A stretch of 64,000 bases of DNA from JACDAE01 sp963744875 (GCA_963744875.1 CAVUVQ010000034.1:372001-436000); one strand, 5' to 3'; numbered from the stretch's first letter, positions 35,939 to 45,209 are shown. Translations and numbers: made by a program. The notes: generated by a model from the sequence alone, not told the origin.

Positions 35939-35968
35939 AGTATAACACTTATTTACACGTTTCAGCAA
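35939..35968 (-). promoter_or_regulatory. Candidate promoter for the mgtE leader transcript
   Basis: On the minus strand TTGCTG (complement of 35963-35968), an 18-bp spacer and TATACT (complement of 35939-35944). Transcription would run leftward through the leader ORF and hairpin to mgtE. The stretch from 35969 to 36157 has no other feature I recognise. Confidence 0.5.
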
Positions 35969-36157
35969 GGGACATAGTGTACATGGTACGATTTGGTTGG
36001 GTGAATACCCTTCTGATTTGTTAATATCACAAAGCCTTAAGGGCCATAAACAGGCAATGGTTTGATCCTGTTCGGTACGATGAGGAGAAAGAACTCCGAC
36101 TGAGTTCTCTCGTGTGAAAGTGATCCTCCATACGACAAAGAGGATAACAATTACCAG

Positions 36158-36378
36158 TCAGCCAGTGGGGCACGACCATTGCGCCCGTTCCACTTCAGTA
36201 CCCACGAGAAAACGCACCATTCCCTGATCATAAGAAATATTCCAATCACGGAAGCCTGTGATACATTCCCATAAAGCCAATGATCATGGCTTTGCTTCCC
36301 TGTTTTAAAAGCGCCTCGGCCAACTCAAGAAATTTCGCGGGCTTGTCGGGCGCATCCTCGACTGCTTTCATTAACCAT
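36158..36378 (-). pseudogene. Small unknown gene with two single-base frame breaks
   Basis: The three minus-strand frames join into one protein-like sequence if one extra base is removed near 36373 and another near 36247. It reads MVMKAVEDAPDKPAKFLELA, then EALLKQGSKAMIIGFMGMYH, then RLRDWNISYDQGMVRFLV, followed by GTEVERAQWSCPTG and a stop at 36158-36160. The result is about 72 residues with normal amino-acid composition. The two single-base insertions match the frame breaks seen elsewhere in the window. A GAGGTGA lies 12-15 bases before the ATG. I do not recognise a family. It could be a true small gene or an old remnant. Confidence 0.45.
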
Positions 36379-36491
36379 TTGGGCCAATGCAATCACCTCA
36401 AGTTTTGTAACCTCAAAGCGTAGTTAAATTTGGTGTAAAAAGACGAGAATAGCTGTTTTAACTAGCAACAGTTTTACAAGGAGGTATTTCT

Positions 36492-37631
36492 ATGAGGTTT
36501 ACGAAACGATGGAAAGGCTATCTATTGCCTGTCATAATGACAGCCGTTCTGGCAGTCATCATAGCAAGCCCATCTATTGCGCTGGCTTCTGGTAGCTCTT
36601 TCATCGCAGGTTTGAACAAGGTCAACCAGATTGCTTCAACAGTTCCAGCAAATGGCGATCAGAATCCCTATGGGATGGCTGTGGTGCCAAAATCGGTTGG
36701 CAACCTGGTGCAGGGCGATATTCTGATAAGCAACTTCAATAACAATGGGAGCAATGGTGGTTTGCAAGGGACTGGCACTACTATTGTTCAGATTTCACCA
36801 AAGGGAAAGATGAGCACGTTTGCGCAGATCAATGCCAATAAATTACCCGGTGCCTGCCCTGGTGGCGTTGGCCTGACCACAGCACTTGCTGTGCTGCAAA
36901 GAGGTTGGGTCATTGTTGGAAGTTTGCCAACTTCTGATGGTTCATCGGCGACCGCAAAGGCTGGTTGTTTGATCGTACTCGATAGTAAAGGTCATGCGGT
37001 TGAAACGTTTTCGGGTGGCGCTATCAATGGACCCTGGGACATGACAGCATTGGATCTGAACAATGAAGCTGTGCTTTTTGTGACGAATGTGCTGAACGGA
37101 ACCGTTGCAGCCAGTCCTGCAGTTGTTCATAAAGGGACAGTGGTACGTATCCTTTTAGAGGTGCCGCACCAGGGGCAAGGACTCCCATACAGGCAGCAGA
37201 CTACAATCATTGGGTCAGGCTTCGCAGAACGAACGGATCCGGCTGCTCTCGTGGTTGGTCCGACGGGTGTTGGATTGGGATATGGTAACACCCTTTATGT
37301 CGCTGATAGTGTAAATAATCGCGTTGTAGCTATTCCAAATGCGCTTACACGTTATACTACTGCTGGTGAAGGCAAAATCGTGAGTGCAGGCGGCGTGCTC
37401 AATGATCCGTTGGGACTGACGATTGCTCCTGATGGCAATATCCTGGTCGCGAATGGGAATGATGGCAATATCGTCGAGATCACGCCGAGTGGTCAACAAG
37501 TTGCCCATAAACTGGTCGATAACACTTCAGGGACTGGCGGAGGTTGTCTCTTTGGCTTGACAACTGTCAACGGTTTCCGGGGCGTCTTCTTTGTTGATGA
37601 TTGTAGCAATACCCTTGATCGACTCCATTAA
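36492..37631 (+). CDS. Secreted NHL-repeat / six-bladed propeller-like protein
   Basis: A 379-residue exported protein. Residues 1-32 form a Sec signal peptide (KRWKGYLLPVIMTAVLAVII, cleavage near ALAS). The mature part has NHL-like repeats: NPYGMAVVPKS, then GYGNTLYVADSVNNRVVAIPNA and DPLGLTIAPDGNILVANGNDGNIVEI. Such proteins form beta-propellers that bind ligands or hold enzymes outside the cell. The cysteine pairs near the middle and end may form disulfides. Start ATG at 36492 follows a clear AAGGAGG. It has a terminator immediately after and no operon partner. Function is unassigned beyond extracellular binding. Confidence 0.85.
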   Translation: MRFTKRWKGYLLPVIMTAVLAVIIASPSIALASGSSFIAGLNKVNQIASTVPANGDQNPYGMAVVPKSVGNLVQGDILISNFNNNGSNGGLQGTGTTIVQISPKGKMSTFAQINANKLPGACPGGVGLTTALAVLQRGWVIVGSLPTSDGSSATAKAGCLIVLDSKGHAVETFSGGAINGPWDMTALDLNNEAVLFVTNVLNGTVAASPAVVHKGTVVRILLEVPHQGQGLPYRQQTTIIGSGFAERTDPAALVVGPTGVGLGYGNTLYVADSVNNRVVAIPNALTRYTTAGEGKIVSAGGVLNDPLGLTIAPDGNILVANGNDGNIVEITPSGQQVAHKLVDNTSGTGGGCLFGLTTVNGFRGVFFVDDCSNTLDRLH

Positions 37632-37644
37632 GAATGTAATATAA

Positions 37645-37699
37645 AATCCATTGCGCACAGCACATTTTGAAGAAAGTATGCTGTGAGCAATGGATTTTT
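37645..37699 (+). terminator. Intrinsic terminator after the NHL protein gene
   Basis: AATCCATTGCGCACAGCA pairs with TGCTGTGAGCAATGGATT (one G-A mismatch) around a 16-base loop and ends in TTTT. Confidence 0.88.
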
Positions 37700-37815
37700 G
37701 TAACTGTTCACCATATGCAAACACCTATTTGATCTGGTTATTGTAGCCTTGTTGCATCCATAGCGTATGATGGAGGAACTGAAAAAGAAAATTTCCGAAG
37801 GGGAGCAAAAACGCT

Positions 37816-38889
37816 ATGCACTTACCCTGGTCTCATCATGCGCCTGCCGTTAGCCCATTCCATTTCCCTACATTACCTGCAGGTGCCAACGCACATATCT
37901 CTCTTGTAGGCATCCAGCCAGAAGCTGGTTTGAAGGTCATTCAAGATATCATCGCCTCCGCCACAAAATCGTTATGGATTGAGATGTATCTGTTCGATAA
38001 CGATCATGTCGCGCAGATGCTGCTCAACCACAAAGCCACCCATCACAACCTGGATCTCCATCTTCTCTATCATCAACCTGACCTGCCACCGAGTCTTGAT
38101 CCTACAGGCTCACGACGTTTCCCTTCGTGGGCTACACAGAATAAAGGTATTCGCACCGATGGTAAACCTGTCGCCGTTCATCATGCAAAATTTATCCTTG
38201 TTGATGCCGATGTACCAGGAAAAGCCAGAGCTTATATCATGACCGCTAACTTTACCGCACAGGCTCTTGGTGGCAACCGTGCGGGCTATGCCAATCGCGA
38301 GTATATTCTCTGTGATAGCAATTCAGATGATATTGCTCTGCTCAAAGCCGTCTTCCTCGCCGATGCTACAGGGCGTCCGCTACCAACAATCCCTGATACA
38401 TCCAACCTGATTATCAGTGATATCAATGCACTATCATTAGTGCCTTTATTACTTCGAACAGCAAAACATAGCCTCGCAATTCAGGTCGAATATCTCAATG
38501 ATCCTCCAGGCGATGGAGCACTAAACCTGAAGAAAATTCTCCTGCACGCCGCGAATAATGGGGTTACAGTCCAATTGATGTTACCTCCACTTTCACCAAC
38601 AACACCAGGGGTGCCGTCCGCTGACAATAACGAAACCTATCGCATCCTGTCACCCACAGTCGCCGTCAACGTCACTCCCCAATATTTTATCCATGCCAAA
38701 ATGATCATCGCCGATCAGCATCTTGCATTTGTTGGTTCACAAAATCTGAGCCATCAATCGCTCCATTATAGTCGTGAAGTTGGCATTATGATCTCCAACA
38801 AAACTGTTGTATCGAACCTGCTCGCAACTTTCAACGCCGACTGGAAATACGCTCAAGGACTGGCATCGAAAACACATCATTCACGATAA
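37816..38889 (+). CDS. Phospholipase D-like domain protein
   Basis: A 357-residue protein with two HKD motifs, as expected of the phospholipase D/cardiolipin synthase fold. The first is HHAKFILVD with TANFTAQALGGN after it, and the second is FIHAKMIIADQHLAFVGSQNLS. Each gives one active-site histidine and lysine, and the two halves form one catalytic centre. No TM helix or signal peptide is evident, unlike membrane cardiolipin synthases, so the enzyme may act on nucleic acid or lipid in the cytosol. The Shine-Dalgarno is the AAGGGGAGC before the ATG at 37816. It is preceded by a terminator and not obviously in an operon. Confidence 0.88.
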   Translation: MHLPWSHHAPAVSPFHFPTLPAGANAHISLVGIQPEAGLKVIQDIIASATKSLWIEMYLFDNDHVAQMLLNHKATHHNLDLHLLYHQPDLPPSLDPTGSRRFPSWATQNKGIRTDGKPVAVHHAKFILVDADVPGKARAYIMTANFTAQALGGNRAGYANREYILCDSNSDDIALLKAVFLADATGRPLPTIPDTSNLIISDINALSLVPLLLRTAKHSLAIQVEYLNDPPGDGALNLKKILLHAANNGVTVQLMLPPLSPTTPGVPSADNNETYRILSPTVAVNVTPQYFIHAKMIIADQHLAFVGSQNLSHQSLHYSREVGIMISNKTVVSNLLATFNADWKYAQGLASKTHHSR

Positions 38890-38962
38890 AGAGATTTTAC
38901 CATCACAAATTTCCCCATTCGCGCTTGTCAATGAGCAGGCGCGTTTTGTTGCTCTTCAGTGT

Positions 38963-39718
38963 TCAGCCTTGAGGTAAGAGGGGCCAGATATATTGTTTCA
39001 GATGAGCTACAATCTGCTCTACTGGTAGTGCGGCTTCAATAACCTGGAAATTGTATTCATGAGCCATTTTTTCATATTCAGCAATCAAACGCGTCTGATA
39101 GTTTACAAAACTCTCATACAAGTCTGCTCCCATGCGCAGATCCATGCCTGATTCCCAATAGTCGAAGCCACCATGCTGTAACACGCGTGGGATGAGATCA
39201 TTCAGGCTGATTCTGAGATAGAAAATAGCGTCTGGTTTGAGGGCTAATCCGTAGATAGAACGCAACCATTGAGGGTCAGCACTGCGTACACGCGCTCGTG
39301 CTATCAACGAATAAATATAGCGATCGACCAATACAATAAAACCTGCACGTAGAGCCGGTAAAATCTGGCTTTCAAAACGATCCACAAAATCAGTGGCATA
39401 AAAAAGATTTAAAGTTATTGGACCAAGCGTATTTCCCTCTTTAGCTTGTTTGAGACCGTTGCCAGCCAGTATCGAACTGGTCATCTCTGTATCAATAACC
39501 GCATAGCCACTACTTTCCAACCAGGGACGTAGCAGGCTTAATTGGGTTGAACGTCCAACTCCATCTGTTCCCTCAATTACAATGAGACGACCAGGCAATA
39601 ACTCATCACGTGTACGTAGGCCAATTGCATCAATACCATAGAAATCCAATCTGGTCATAGCATTCCTCGCAATCAGATCTTTTGTATTTAAGCGATACTC
39701 TTGTAAATCCGCATCCAC
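38963..39718 (-). CDS. Thymidylate kinase-like protein (paralog B)
   Basis: A 251-residue P-loop nucleotide kinase. The P-loop reads IEGTDGVGRSTQ, with R replacing the usual K after G in the GxxGxGKS motif, although the S/T that follows remains. The DRY-type motif VLVDRYIYSLIARA is present, as is the base-binding FYATDFVDRFESQI helix. Standard dTMP kinases are about 210 residues; this one has N-terminal and C-terminal extensions. The GTG start overlaps the last base of the upstream paralog's stop, so the two are translationally coupled. Loss of the P-loop lysine raises the possibility of an altered or regulatory partner. About 30-35% of positions look shared with paralog A. Confidence 0.8.
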   Translation of the reverse strand: MDADLQEYRLNTKDLIARNAMTRLDFYGIDAIGLRTRDELLPGRLIVIEGTDGVGRSTQLSLLRPWLESSGYAVIDTEMTSSILAGNGLKQAKEGNTLGPITLNLFYATDFVDRFESQILPALRAGFIVLVDRYIYSLIARARVRSADPQWLRSIYGLALKPDAIFYLRISLNDLIPRVLQHGGFDYWESGMDLRMGADLYESFVNYQTRLIAEYEKMAHEYNFQVIEAALPVEQIVAHLKQYIWPLLPQG

Positions 39719-40473
39719 TATTCAAAGCCTCTTTGGGTCGCCATACGTCTTAGATGGGTCTCCTGAGCCAATCCAGCCCAGACTTCATCGGGTGAAGAGG
39801 AACGCAGACGACGTACACCATGCAGATATGGACGCACAAGATCGCGCATATGTCTTTGCTGGTCAGGGATAGGGAGCGTCGCATCCATAACGGTCAGACC
39901 AAATTCTTTGATCATAGCCTCGTACTCGCCCACAATACGCTGCTGAAATAGCTTAAAACTTTCTTGAGGGTCAGTGCTCAACCCCAGATCCATACCCGCC
40001 TCATAATACTTAAGTTCGTTACGACCAGTCAGGATGCGGCTGAGAGAGACTTCCAGGGGTACACGATAATAGAAGGCCAGGGTGGGTTTTACGGCGAATT
40101 GGTAAAGTTCACGTACCCATTGACGATCGACATTACGAGCAGCATCTCGTGCAAAGGCGGTATAAATATAGCGATCGGCAAGTACAATCGCGCCCGCCTT
40201 CAAAGGAGGAATGATATCGTGCTCCGTACGATCGGCAAAATCCGTTGCATGAATTAGGCTAAATGTAGTTGGAGTGAGCAATTGTTTTTTCTTGCCTTTG
40301 CTCGTCGTCTTTTTCACAAGGGGAGAGGAGTTCCATTCGCTAAAAAACACGGTATAGCCTTCGCTAATCAGCCATTGGCGCAGTAATGCTATCTGTGTGC
40401 TCTTGCCAGATCCATCAACGCCCTCCACTACAAAGAGCCGTCCAGGGTATTGATGTAAACCATATGTTTCCAT
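39718..40473 (-). CDS. Thymidylate kinase-like protein (paralog A)
   Basis: A 251-residue P-loop kinase of the dTMP kinase family. The P-loop is intact (VVEGVDGSGKSTQ), followed by the conserved LIHATDFADRTEH segment and VLADRYIYTAFARDAARN. In the family, the enzyme phosphorylates dTMP to dTDP. The C-terminal RMATQRGFE tail and a central KKTTSKGKKKQ basic loop are extra to typical dTMP kinase. It is the first gene of a two-gene operon with the related paralog B. Whether it is the essential Tmk or a paralog with other substrate is not clear from the window. Start ATG at 40473, with a possible AGAAGGATG upstream. Confidence 0.85.
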   Translation of the reverse strand: METYGLHQYPGRLFVVEGVDGSGKSTQIALLRQWLISEGYTVFFSEWNSSPLVKKTTSKGKKKQLLTPTTFSLIHATDFADRTEHDIIPPLKAGAIVLADRYIYTAFARDAARNVDRQWVRELYQFAVKPTLAFYYRVPLEVSLSRILTGRNELKYYEAGMDLGLSTDPQESFKLFQQRIVGEYEAMIKEFGLTVMDATLPIPDQQRHMRDLVRPYLHGVRRLRSSSPDEVWAGLAQETHLRRMATQRGFE

Positions 40474-40850
40474 TGCTCATCCTTCTACCGCAGAAGTACA
40501 AATATTTGCACAAGACAAAACTTTGTTTGCATACTACCACAAATTAAGAAAAGCAGTATGCCTATGCACGTATCAAGTCGTAGCGTTTTCTCGCTCAGAA
40601 ATGCCAATAGAGGTTTCTCAACGAAGCGGTCATACTTATCCCATAGGGATAGTATAACCTATGAACATGGAAAAAGTATATTTCTCTATACAGATTGAAT
40701 ACTATCTGGATAACTATCTCATCTTTGGGTATTGATTGGAATGTGGTAGGATGCTTTGTATGTTATCTATGCATAGAGAGATACTGACAGGAGCGTTACA
40801 AAGCTCTTAGATTATATAGTAGGAGTATTATTAAAGAACAGGAAGCGGTC
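40474..40850. other. 377-base divergent intergenic region
   Basis: Contains a short inverted repeat TATCCC-A-TAGGGATA near 40637 upstream of the hydrolase and no clear gene. AT-rich tracts and TATACT-like sequences on either strand fit divergent promoters, but I cannot assign consensus pairs. Confidence 0.35.
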
Positions 40851-41489
40851 ATGGTAACCAGTCAGATATTGCAAGTAAATATACCAACCTCTACGGGGCA
40901 TCTAGAAGGCATTCTGAAACCAGAAGAGCCTGGTACACGACCTCGTTATACAAGTGTTGTGTGCCATCCACACCCACTTTATGGAGGTACAATGCATAAT
41001 AAAGTGGTGTTTAAAGTTGCACAAACGCTACAGGGAGAAAATATCCCTGCACTTCGTTTCAACTTTCGGGGTGTTGGTCGAAGCATGGGCACTTATGATG
41101 AAGGGCGAGGAGAGATGGACGACGTGCGCTATGCATTAGAATTTCTGAGTCGACGTTATCCTGGTGTGCCTATAATTATTGCAGGCTTTTCCTTTGGAGC
41201 ATATGTAGGATTACGTGTAGGGGCAAATGATGATCGTGTCCAGGCGATGATTGGTCTTGGAGTTCCGGCACGCTGGTTTGAAGAAAATACGTTGCAAGGA
41301 TGCCATAAACCTAAACTTATTATTCATGGAACAGAAGACGATACGGCCCCATACGACCTGACCGTTCAATGGTTTGAGCAGGTGCCTGCACCCAAAAGCA
41401 TGGTTGCAATCGAGGGAGCAGATCACTTTTTCCAGGGACGGCTGGAAGAGGTACAAGCTATTGTGAGCCGTTTTTTACAAACAATATAG
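40851..41489 (+). CDS. Alpha/beta hydrolase
   Basis: A 212-residue alpha/beta hydrolase of the short dienelactone-hydrolase/YkfA-like type. It starts with the HPHPLYGGTMHNKVV strand that forms the oxyanion hole. The nucleophile serine is in IIIAGFSFGAYVG, the acid in IIHGTEDDTAPYD, and the histidine in IEGADHFFQGR. No signal peptide or TM segment is present, so it is cytosolic. The substrate is unknown; such proteins cleave a range of esters and amides. Start ATG at 40851 follows AGGAAGCGGTC. The TspO-like gene begins 26 bases after the stop on the same strand, suggesting an operon. Confidence 0.87.
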   Translation: MVTSQILQVNIPTSTGHLEGILKPEEPGTRPRYTSVVCHPHPLYGGTMHNKVVFKVAQTLQGENIPALRFNFRGVGRSMGTYDEGRGEMDDVRYALEFLSRRYPGVPIIIAGFSFGAYVGLRVGANDDRVQAMIGLGVPARWFEENTLQGCHKPKLIIHGTEDDTAPYDLTVQWFEQVPAPKSMVAIEGADHFFQGRLEEVQAIVSRFLQTI

Positions 41490-41514
41490 ATGACATAAAA
41501 TAAGGAGATAGCCG

Positions 41515-42159
41515 ATGTCAGTAGCCAGTAAGACACGAGGGGTAGTTGAGCTAATTACAAACGAGCGACCCAGGAAGTGGCGTTGGTATCATGGAGTTGC
41601 ATTTTATCTGATCATTCAAGTTCTCACATTTGGTCTTGCTGGCCTCACAAGTAAGATTAGAGGAAATAAGAGCAATAATCTACGCGATGCGGTTTTTGGC
41701 GACGTATCTTATTTTAAAATGCTGAAGCAATCGGTGATCACACCACCATCATGGGTCTTCGGACCAGCCTGGACGATCAACAATATCTCAACGATCTATG
41801 GGAATCTGCGTGTATTGAATATGCCAGAGGGAACGCCGGGGCGCGATCCTTTTCTCGCACTACAGGTGACTTCGTGGCTTAACTATGCGCTCTTCAGTGC
41901 GGCCTATTTTAGTTTGCGCTCGCCTATTAACGCATTCTTTCTAACGGTGAATATGTTCTTCCTGACGATTGCTAGTATGATCGTAGCTGTCTTCAAGCTC
42001 AAGGACACAAAGGTTGCACTTTCACTTGCCACGCTCACACTCTGGCTGACCATCGCATCAACGGCAGCAACTTTCCAGGTATTATGGAATCGCGACGATC
42101 TTTATAAGGTGGGGCCATTTGCGAAAGTCAATCCTGTGTTAGCGCGTGATGCAAGGTAA
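41515..42159 (+). CDS. TspO/MBR-like membrane protein
   Basis: A 214-residue membrane protein with about five TM helices. The family segment PPSWVFGPAWTINNISTIYGNLRV carries the TspO pattern of a P-x-W-x-F-G-P-x-W motif, and the C-terminal LWNRDDLYKVGPFAKVNPVLA is a common ending. TspO proteins bind porphyrins, cholesterol or related ligands and handle tetrapyrrole or stress signals in bacteria. The N-terminal 30 residues are an extra basic segment, and the middle helix region is longer than in classical TspO (160 residues). Start ATG at 41515 with TAAGGAGATAGCC upstream. Likely the second gene in an operon with the hydrolase. Confidence 0.78.
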   Translation: MSVASKTRGVVELITNERPRKWRWYHGVAFYLIIQVLTFGLAGLTSKIRGNKSNNLRDAVFGDVSYFKMLKQSVITPPSWVFGPAWTINNISTIYGNLRVLNMPEGTPGRDPFLALQVTSWLNYALFSAAYFSLRSPINAFFLTVNMFFLTIASMIVAVFKLKDTKVALSLATLTLWLTIASTAATFQVLWNRDDLYKVGPFAKVNPVLARDAR

Positions 42160-42327
42160 AAAGATTTATGTACTGAGGATTACATCTTCCCCTGGAAGTT
42201 TTGATGATGTAGAATTTAAATTAGCATCTGTTTATATTATGGTTTACCGATGGTTGTACTATTACAACCAGGCCAGGTAAAAAGTCAGGATACATACTAA
42301 GGTTAATCTATAGAGGAGTGTTTCCAC

Positions 42328-42822
42328 ATGCCTACGCAGAAGAATGTCAGAAAATGGTCAGAATTACGGGGATTAAAAGTAGCAATCCCCTCTCAGGGAA
42401 AAAACGCGGGAATAGTCGAAGACTTCTATTTCCAGTTGGGCACAAATTCAATAAACGCCCTGAGTGTACGTACACCGCTTGCAGGTGTTAAGGCCCTACC
42501 AGCAAACGTTATCAAGGATATCGTAGAGGATGCTGTAATCATCGATAGTGAGCAGATGCTGACAACGAGGATTCCACCATTTCCACTTGGTAGCAGTTTG
42601 CTTAATACGAAAGTGCAGGGCGAAAATGAAAAAGAAGCCGGCACTATTGCTGAGATACTTATCGGCACCATACCAGTCAATGCACTACGTGTGGTTGGTT
42701 ATGAGGTGAAAGATAGCACCAATCGTCGCTCAAATAAACATAAAATTCTGGGAGCGGATGCGGTGCTGCACTACGACGAAAGCTTGATGACTATAGATAA
42801 CCAGACCGAAGCCAAATTTTAG
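42328..42822 (+). CDS. PRC-barrel domain protein
   Basis: A 164-residue soluble protein with two PRC-barrel-like halves. The first begins WSELRGLKVAIPSQGKNAGIVEDFYF; the second begins NTKVQGENEKEAGTIAEILI. PRC barrels occur in RimM, photosynthetic reaction-centre H subunits and many stand-alone bacterial proteins, where they mediate protein or RNA contacts. The start ATG at 42328 follows AGAGGAGTG. It is not obviously linked to its neighbours, though the same fold is fused to MgtE in this window. The preceding 168 bases hold no recognised feature. Confidence 0.75.
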   Translation: MPTQKNVRKWSELRGLKVAIPSQGKNAGIVEDFYFQLGTNSINALSVRTPLAGVKALPANVIKDIVEDAVIIDSEQMLTTRIPPFPLGSSLLNTKVQGENEKEAGTIAEILIGTIPVNALRVVGYEVKDSTNRRSNKHKILGADAVLHYDESLMTIDNQTEAKF

Positions 42823-42881
42823 CAGAGCGTTAGTAGGGATACAATGAAAAGAAGTTCCCTGTTACCAACTTTTTCCTTCAA

Positions 42882-45080
42882 TTATGCCTGATTACTCAAA
42901 CGCATGACTTCAGCTTCAGCCGCACGAGCTTCTTTCGTGCGGCGCAGTTTTTTCAGTGCTTCCGCTTTCCGTTGCCAGTTATCTGGATCATTAGGAGCCA
43001 GGCGAAGCGCTGATTCGGCTGCATCCAGTGCTTCCGGATAACGCCGTAGTTGCTTCAATACCAGTGACATATTGTGTAAAGTTGAAGCCATTTTAGGATT
43101 AAGGCGATATGCTCTTTCATATGCGGCTAATGCCTGTTCATAGTTACCTAACCGATAATAAGCATTGCCCTTGCCATTCCAGGCCTGTGGAGCGTTGGGA
43201 TTGAGTCGTAATGCCTGCTCATATGCCTGTAAGGCTTCCTCAAAACGCTCTAACTGGCATAGGATGCTCGCTTTGCCATTCCAGGCGGGGGCATAGCGTG
43301 GATCAAGACGCAATGCCCTTTCATACGAATCCAGTCCCGGAGAAAAACGTCCCATGTCGCCCAGAACATTCCCACGTTTGTCCCATGCTTTCACGAAATT
43401 GGGATCGCTTTTGACAGCACGATCATAATGATCGAGAGCGCTTTTATATTTATTTTGCGTATAGAACACGTTTCCAAGACCATATAACGAAGGCGCATAA
43501 TTGGGACTACGGTTGATCGCTTCCTGATATGCCTGCATGGAATCTTTGAGGCGTCCCAGCTCATACAGAACCAGTCCTTTCCCGTTCCAATAGGTCACAT
43601 TGTCGCGCTCAAGGGAAAGTGCCTGTTCGAATGCTCGCAGCGCCTCGGGATAGCGCTTCAACTGGCGCAAGATCAATCCCTTGTTATTCCAGGCCTGAGC
43701 CATATGCATATCGAAGTGGAGGGCAATATCGAACGCTGTCAGAGCCTGCTCCGGCTGATTTAAAGCGCTCAACACGGCACCTTTCCCATTCCACGAAACT
43801 GCATTATCTGGCTCTAGCAAGACAGCTTTTTCAAAAACCTCCAGGGCTTCTTTGTTACGATGCAGCATGTTTAGCGCTGTGCCTTTGCCATTTAATGAAG
43901 TAATCAGTTTGGGGTCCAGGTGCAGCGCATGTTCGAACGACTCAAGTGCCTCACGGTGACGACCATTGAGAGCAAGAGCAAGACCCCGTCCCTGCCACGC
44001 CTGCGGATTCAGGCTCTCAGTCTGCAATGCCAGATCATAGGCAGCCACTGCATCGCGGCTACGTTTTTGGGTATAGAGAGTGTAGGCGTCCTGCAATAAC
44101 TGACTACCCTTTGTGGTTCGGGTGGTATTCCTCGTGGCAGTTACCAACGTGCCACTGATACGCTGCTGTTCAACATGGCGTAGTACCTTGACGATATCCT
44201 GAGCGCTGGAGGGACGCTTGTCTGCATCCATCTCCAACATCTGTTGGAGCAACCTTTCCAGCTCAGGTGGGACAATTGGATTAAGTTCTGAAGCTGGTCT
44301 GAAGAAAAATGGTTGCTCACTAGGATCAACACCTGTAAGCAGGCAATGAAGTAGAGCACCAAGGCTATAGATATCGGAGCGTGGTGTGCTCTGTGCTTTC
44401 CCATATTGCTCAGGAGCTGCAAAGCCGGGTGAGCCAAGTGCGACGGTATCATGAGACTGACCAGGCTTAAAGATGCGAGCAATGCCAAAATCGATCAGGT
44501 AGACATGCCCACTCTCGCTAATCATAATATTAGAAGGTTTCAGGTCACGAAAGATAATAGGGGGCTGATGGGTGTGCAGATAACTCAGCACATCGCAGAT
44601 CTGTTCGCCCCAGTTGAGCACCTGGTCCAGCGGTAAAGGACTTCCGTCAGCCTTCTCGTAGTAATCTTCTAATGTCAGGCCCTCAATGAAATCCATGACC
44701 AGATAGGAGCGTTCATCCTCGCTAAAGTGATCGTAGATACGCGGCAAGTTGGGATGCAACAGATCTGCCAACAAGTGAGCTTCCCGTTCAAAAGATTCCT
44801 CAGCCTCCTGAATCCGATTAGCAGGCAGGCCGCTCCGACTCATCTCTTTAATAGCAATTGGGCGATTATTAAAACGAGTATCAGTAGCTTTATAAACAGC
44901 ACCCATGCCACCCTGACCGATACGAGCCTCTAGTTGATAGCGGCTATTAAGCAGAGTTTGTTCAGGCAAAGAGCCTGTTGTATGTTTGAAAGGGAGCGGC
45001 GCAGCACAATTCTGGCAAAAGTGCGCAGTTACAGGATTTGCGGCTCCACAATTCTCACAAAACTGCTCAGATGTTTCCAT
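42882..45080 (-). CDS. Ser/Thr protein kinase with zinc ribbon and TPR repeats
   Basis: A 732-residue cytosolic Hanks-type kinase. A zinc ribbon (C8, C11, C22, C25) begins the protein. The kinase domain (about 48-315) has the glycine loop IGQGGMGAVYK, catalytic lysine in IAIKEM (K78), the FRDLKPSNIM catalytic loop (F replaces H of HRD, common in this group) and the DFGIARIF magnesium loop. About 11 TPR-like repeats (about 335-715) follow, each with the pattern AWNGKG-x-(V/A)L. No TM helix. TPRs usually hold partner proteins, so the kinase may have a scaffold-dependent target. ATG at 45080. It is transcribed leftward, near the rsmA gene. Confidence 0.93.
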   Translation of the reverse strand: METSEQFCENCGAANPVTAHFCQNCAAPLPFKHTTGSLPEQTLLNSRYQLEARIGQGGMGAVYKATDTRFNNRPIAIKEMSRSGLPANRIQEAEESFEREAHLLADLLHPNLPRIYDHFSEDERSYLVMDFIEGLTLEDYYEKADGSPLPLDQVLNWGEQICDVLSYLHTHQPPIIFRDLKPSNIMISESGHVYLIDFGIARIFKPGQSHDTVALGSPGFAAPEQYGKAQSTPRSDIYSLGALLHCLLTGVDPSEQPFFFRPASELNPIVPPELERLLQQMLEMDADKRPSSAQDIVKVLRHVEQQRISGTLVTATRNTTRTTKGSQLLQDAYTLYTQKRSRDAVAAYDLALQTESLNPQAWQGRGLALALNGRHREALESFEHALHLDPKLITSLNGKGTALNMLHRNKEALEVFEKAVLLEPDNAVSWNGKGAVLSALNQPEQALTAFDIALHFDMHMAQAWNNKGLILRQLKRYPEALRAFEQALSLERDNVTYWNGKGLVLYELGRLKDSMQAYQEAINRSPNYAPSLYGLGNVFYTQNKYKSALDHYDRAVKSDPNFVKAWDKRGNVLGDMGRFSPGLDSYERALRLDPRYAPAWNGKASILCQLERFEEALQAYEQALRLNPNAPQAWNGKGNAYYRLGNYEQALAAYERAYRLNPKMASTLHNMSLVLKQLRRYPEALDAAESALRLAPNDPDNWQRKAEALKKLRRTKEARAAEAEVMRLSNQA

Positions 45081-45209
45081 ACACGTTATTATTTCTTTGC
45101 TCTAAAACGTACATCTATGTCAATATAAATCTATACCATAATACGCTACAACTATCACAAGGGTTCCGAGGCCAGGAAACTATTCCTTCATTAATCATAA
45201 CATATATGA

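Noticed and set aside
35459..35940. Possible M-box (ykoK) magnesium riboswitch before mgtE
   Set aside because: A GGTGAGG-containing segment and nearby GCGT motif recall the M-box, but the later conserved blocks were not found in order and the GGAGGTGA fits a ribosome binding site.
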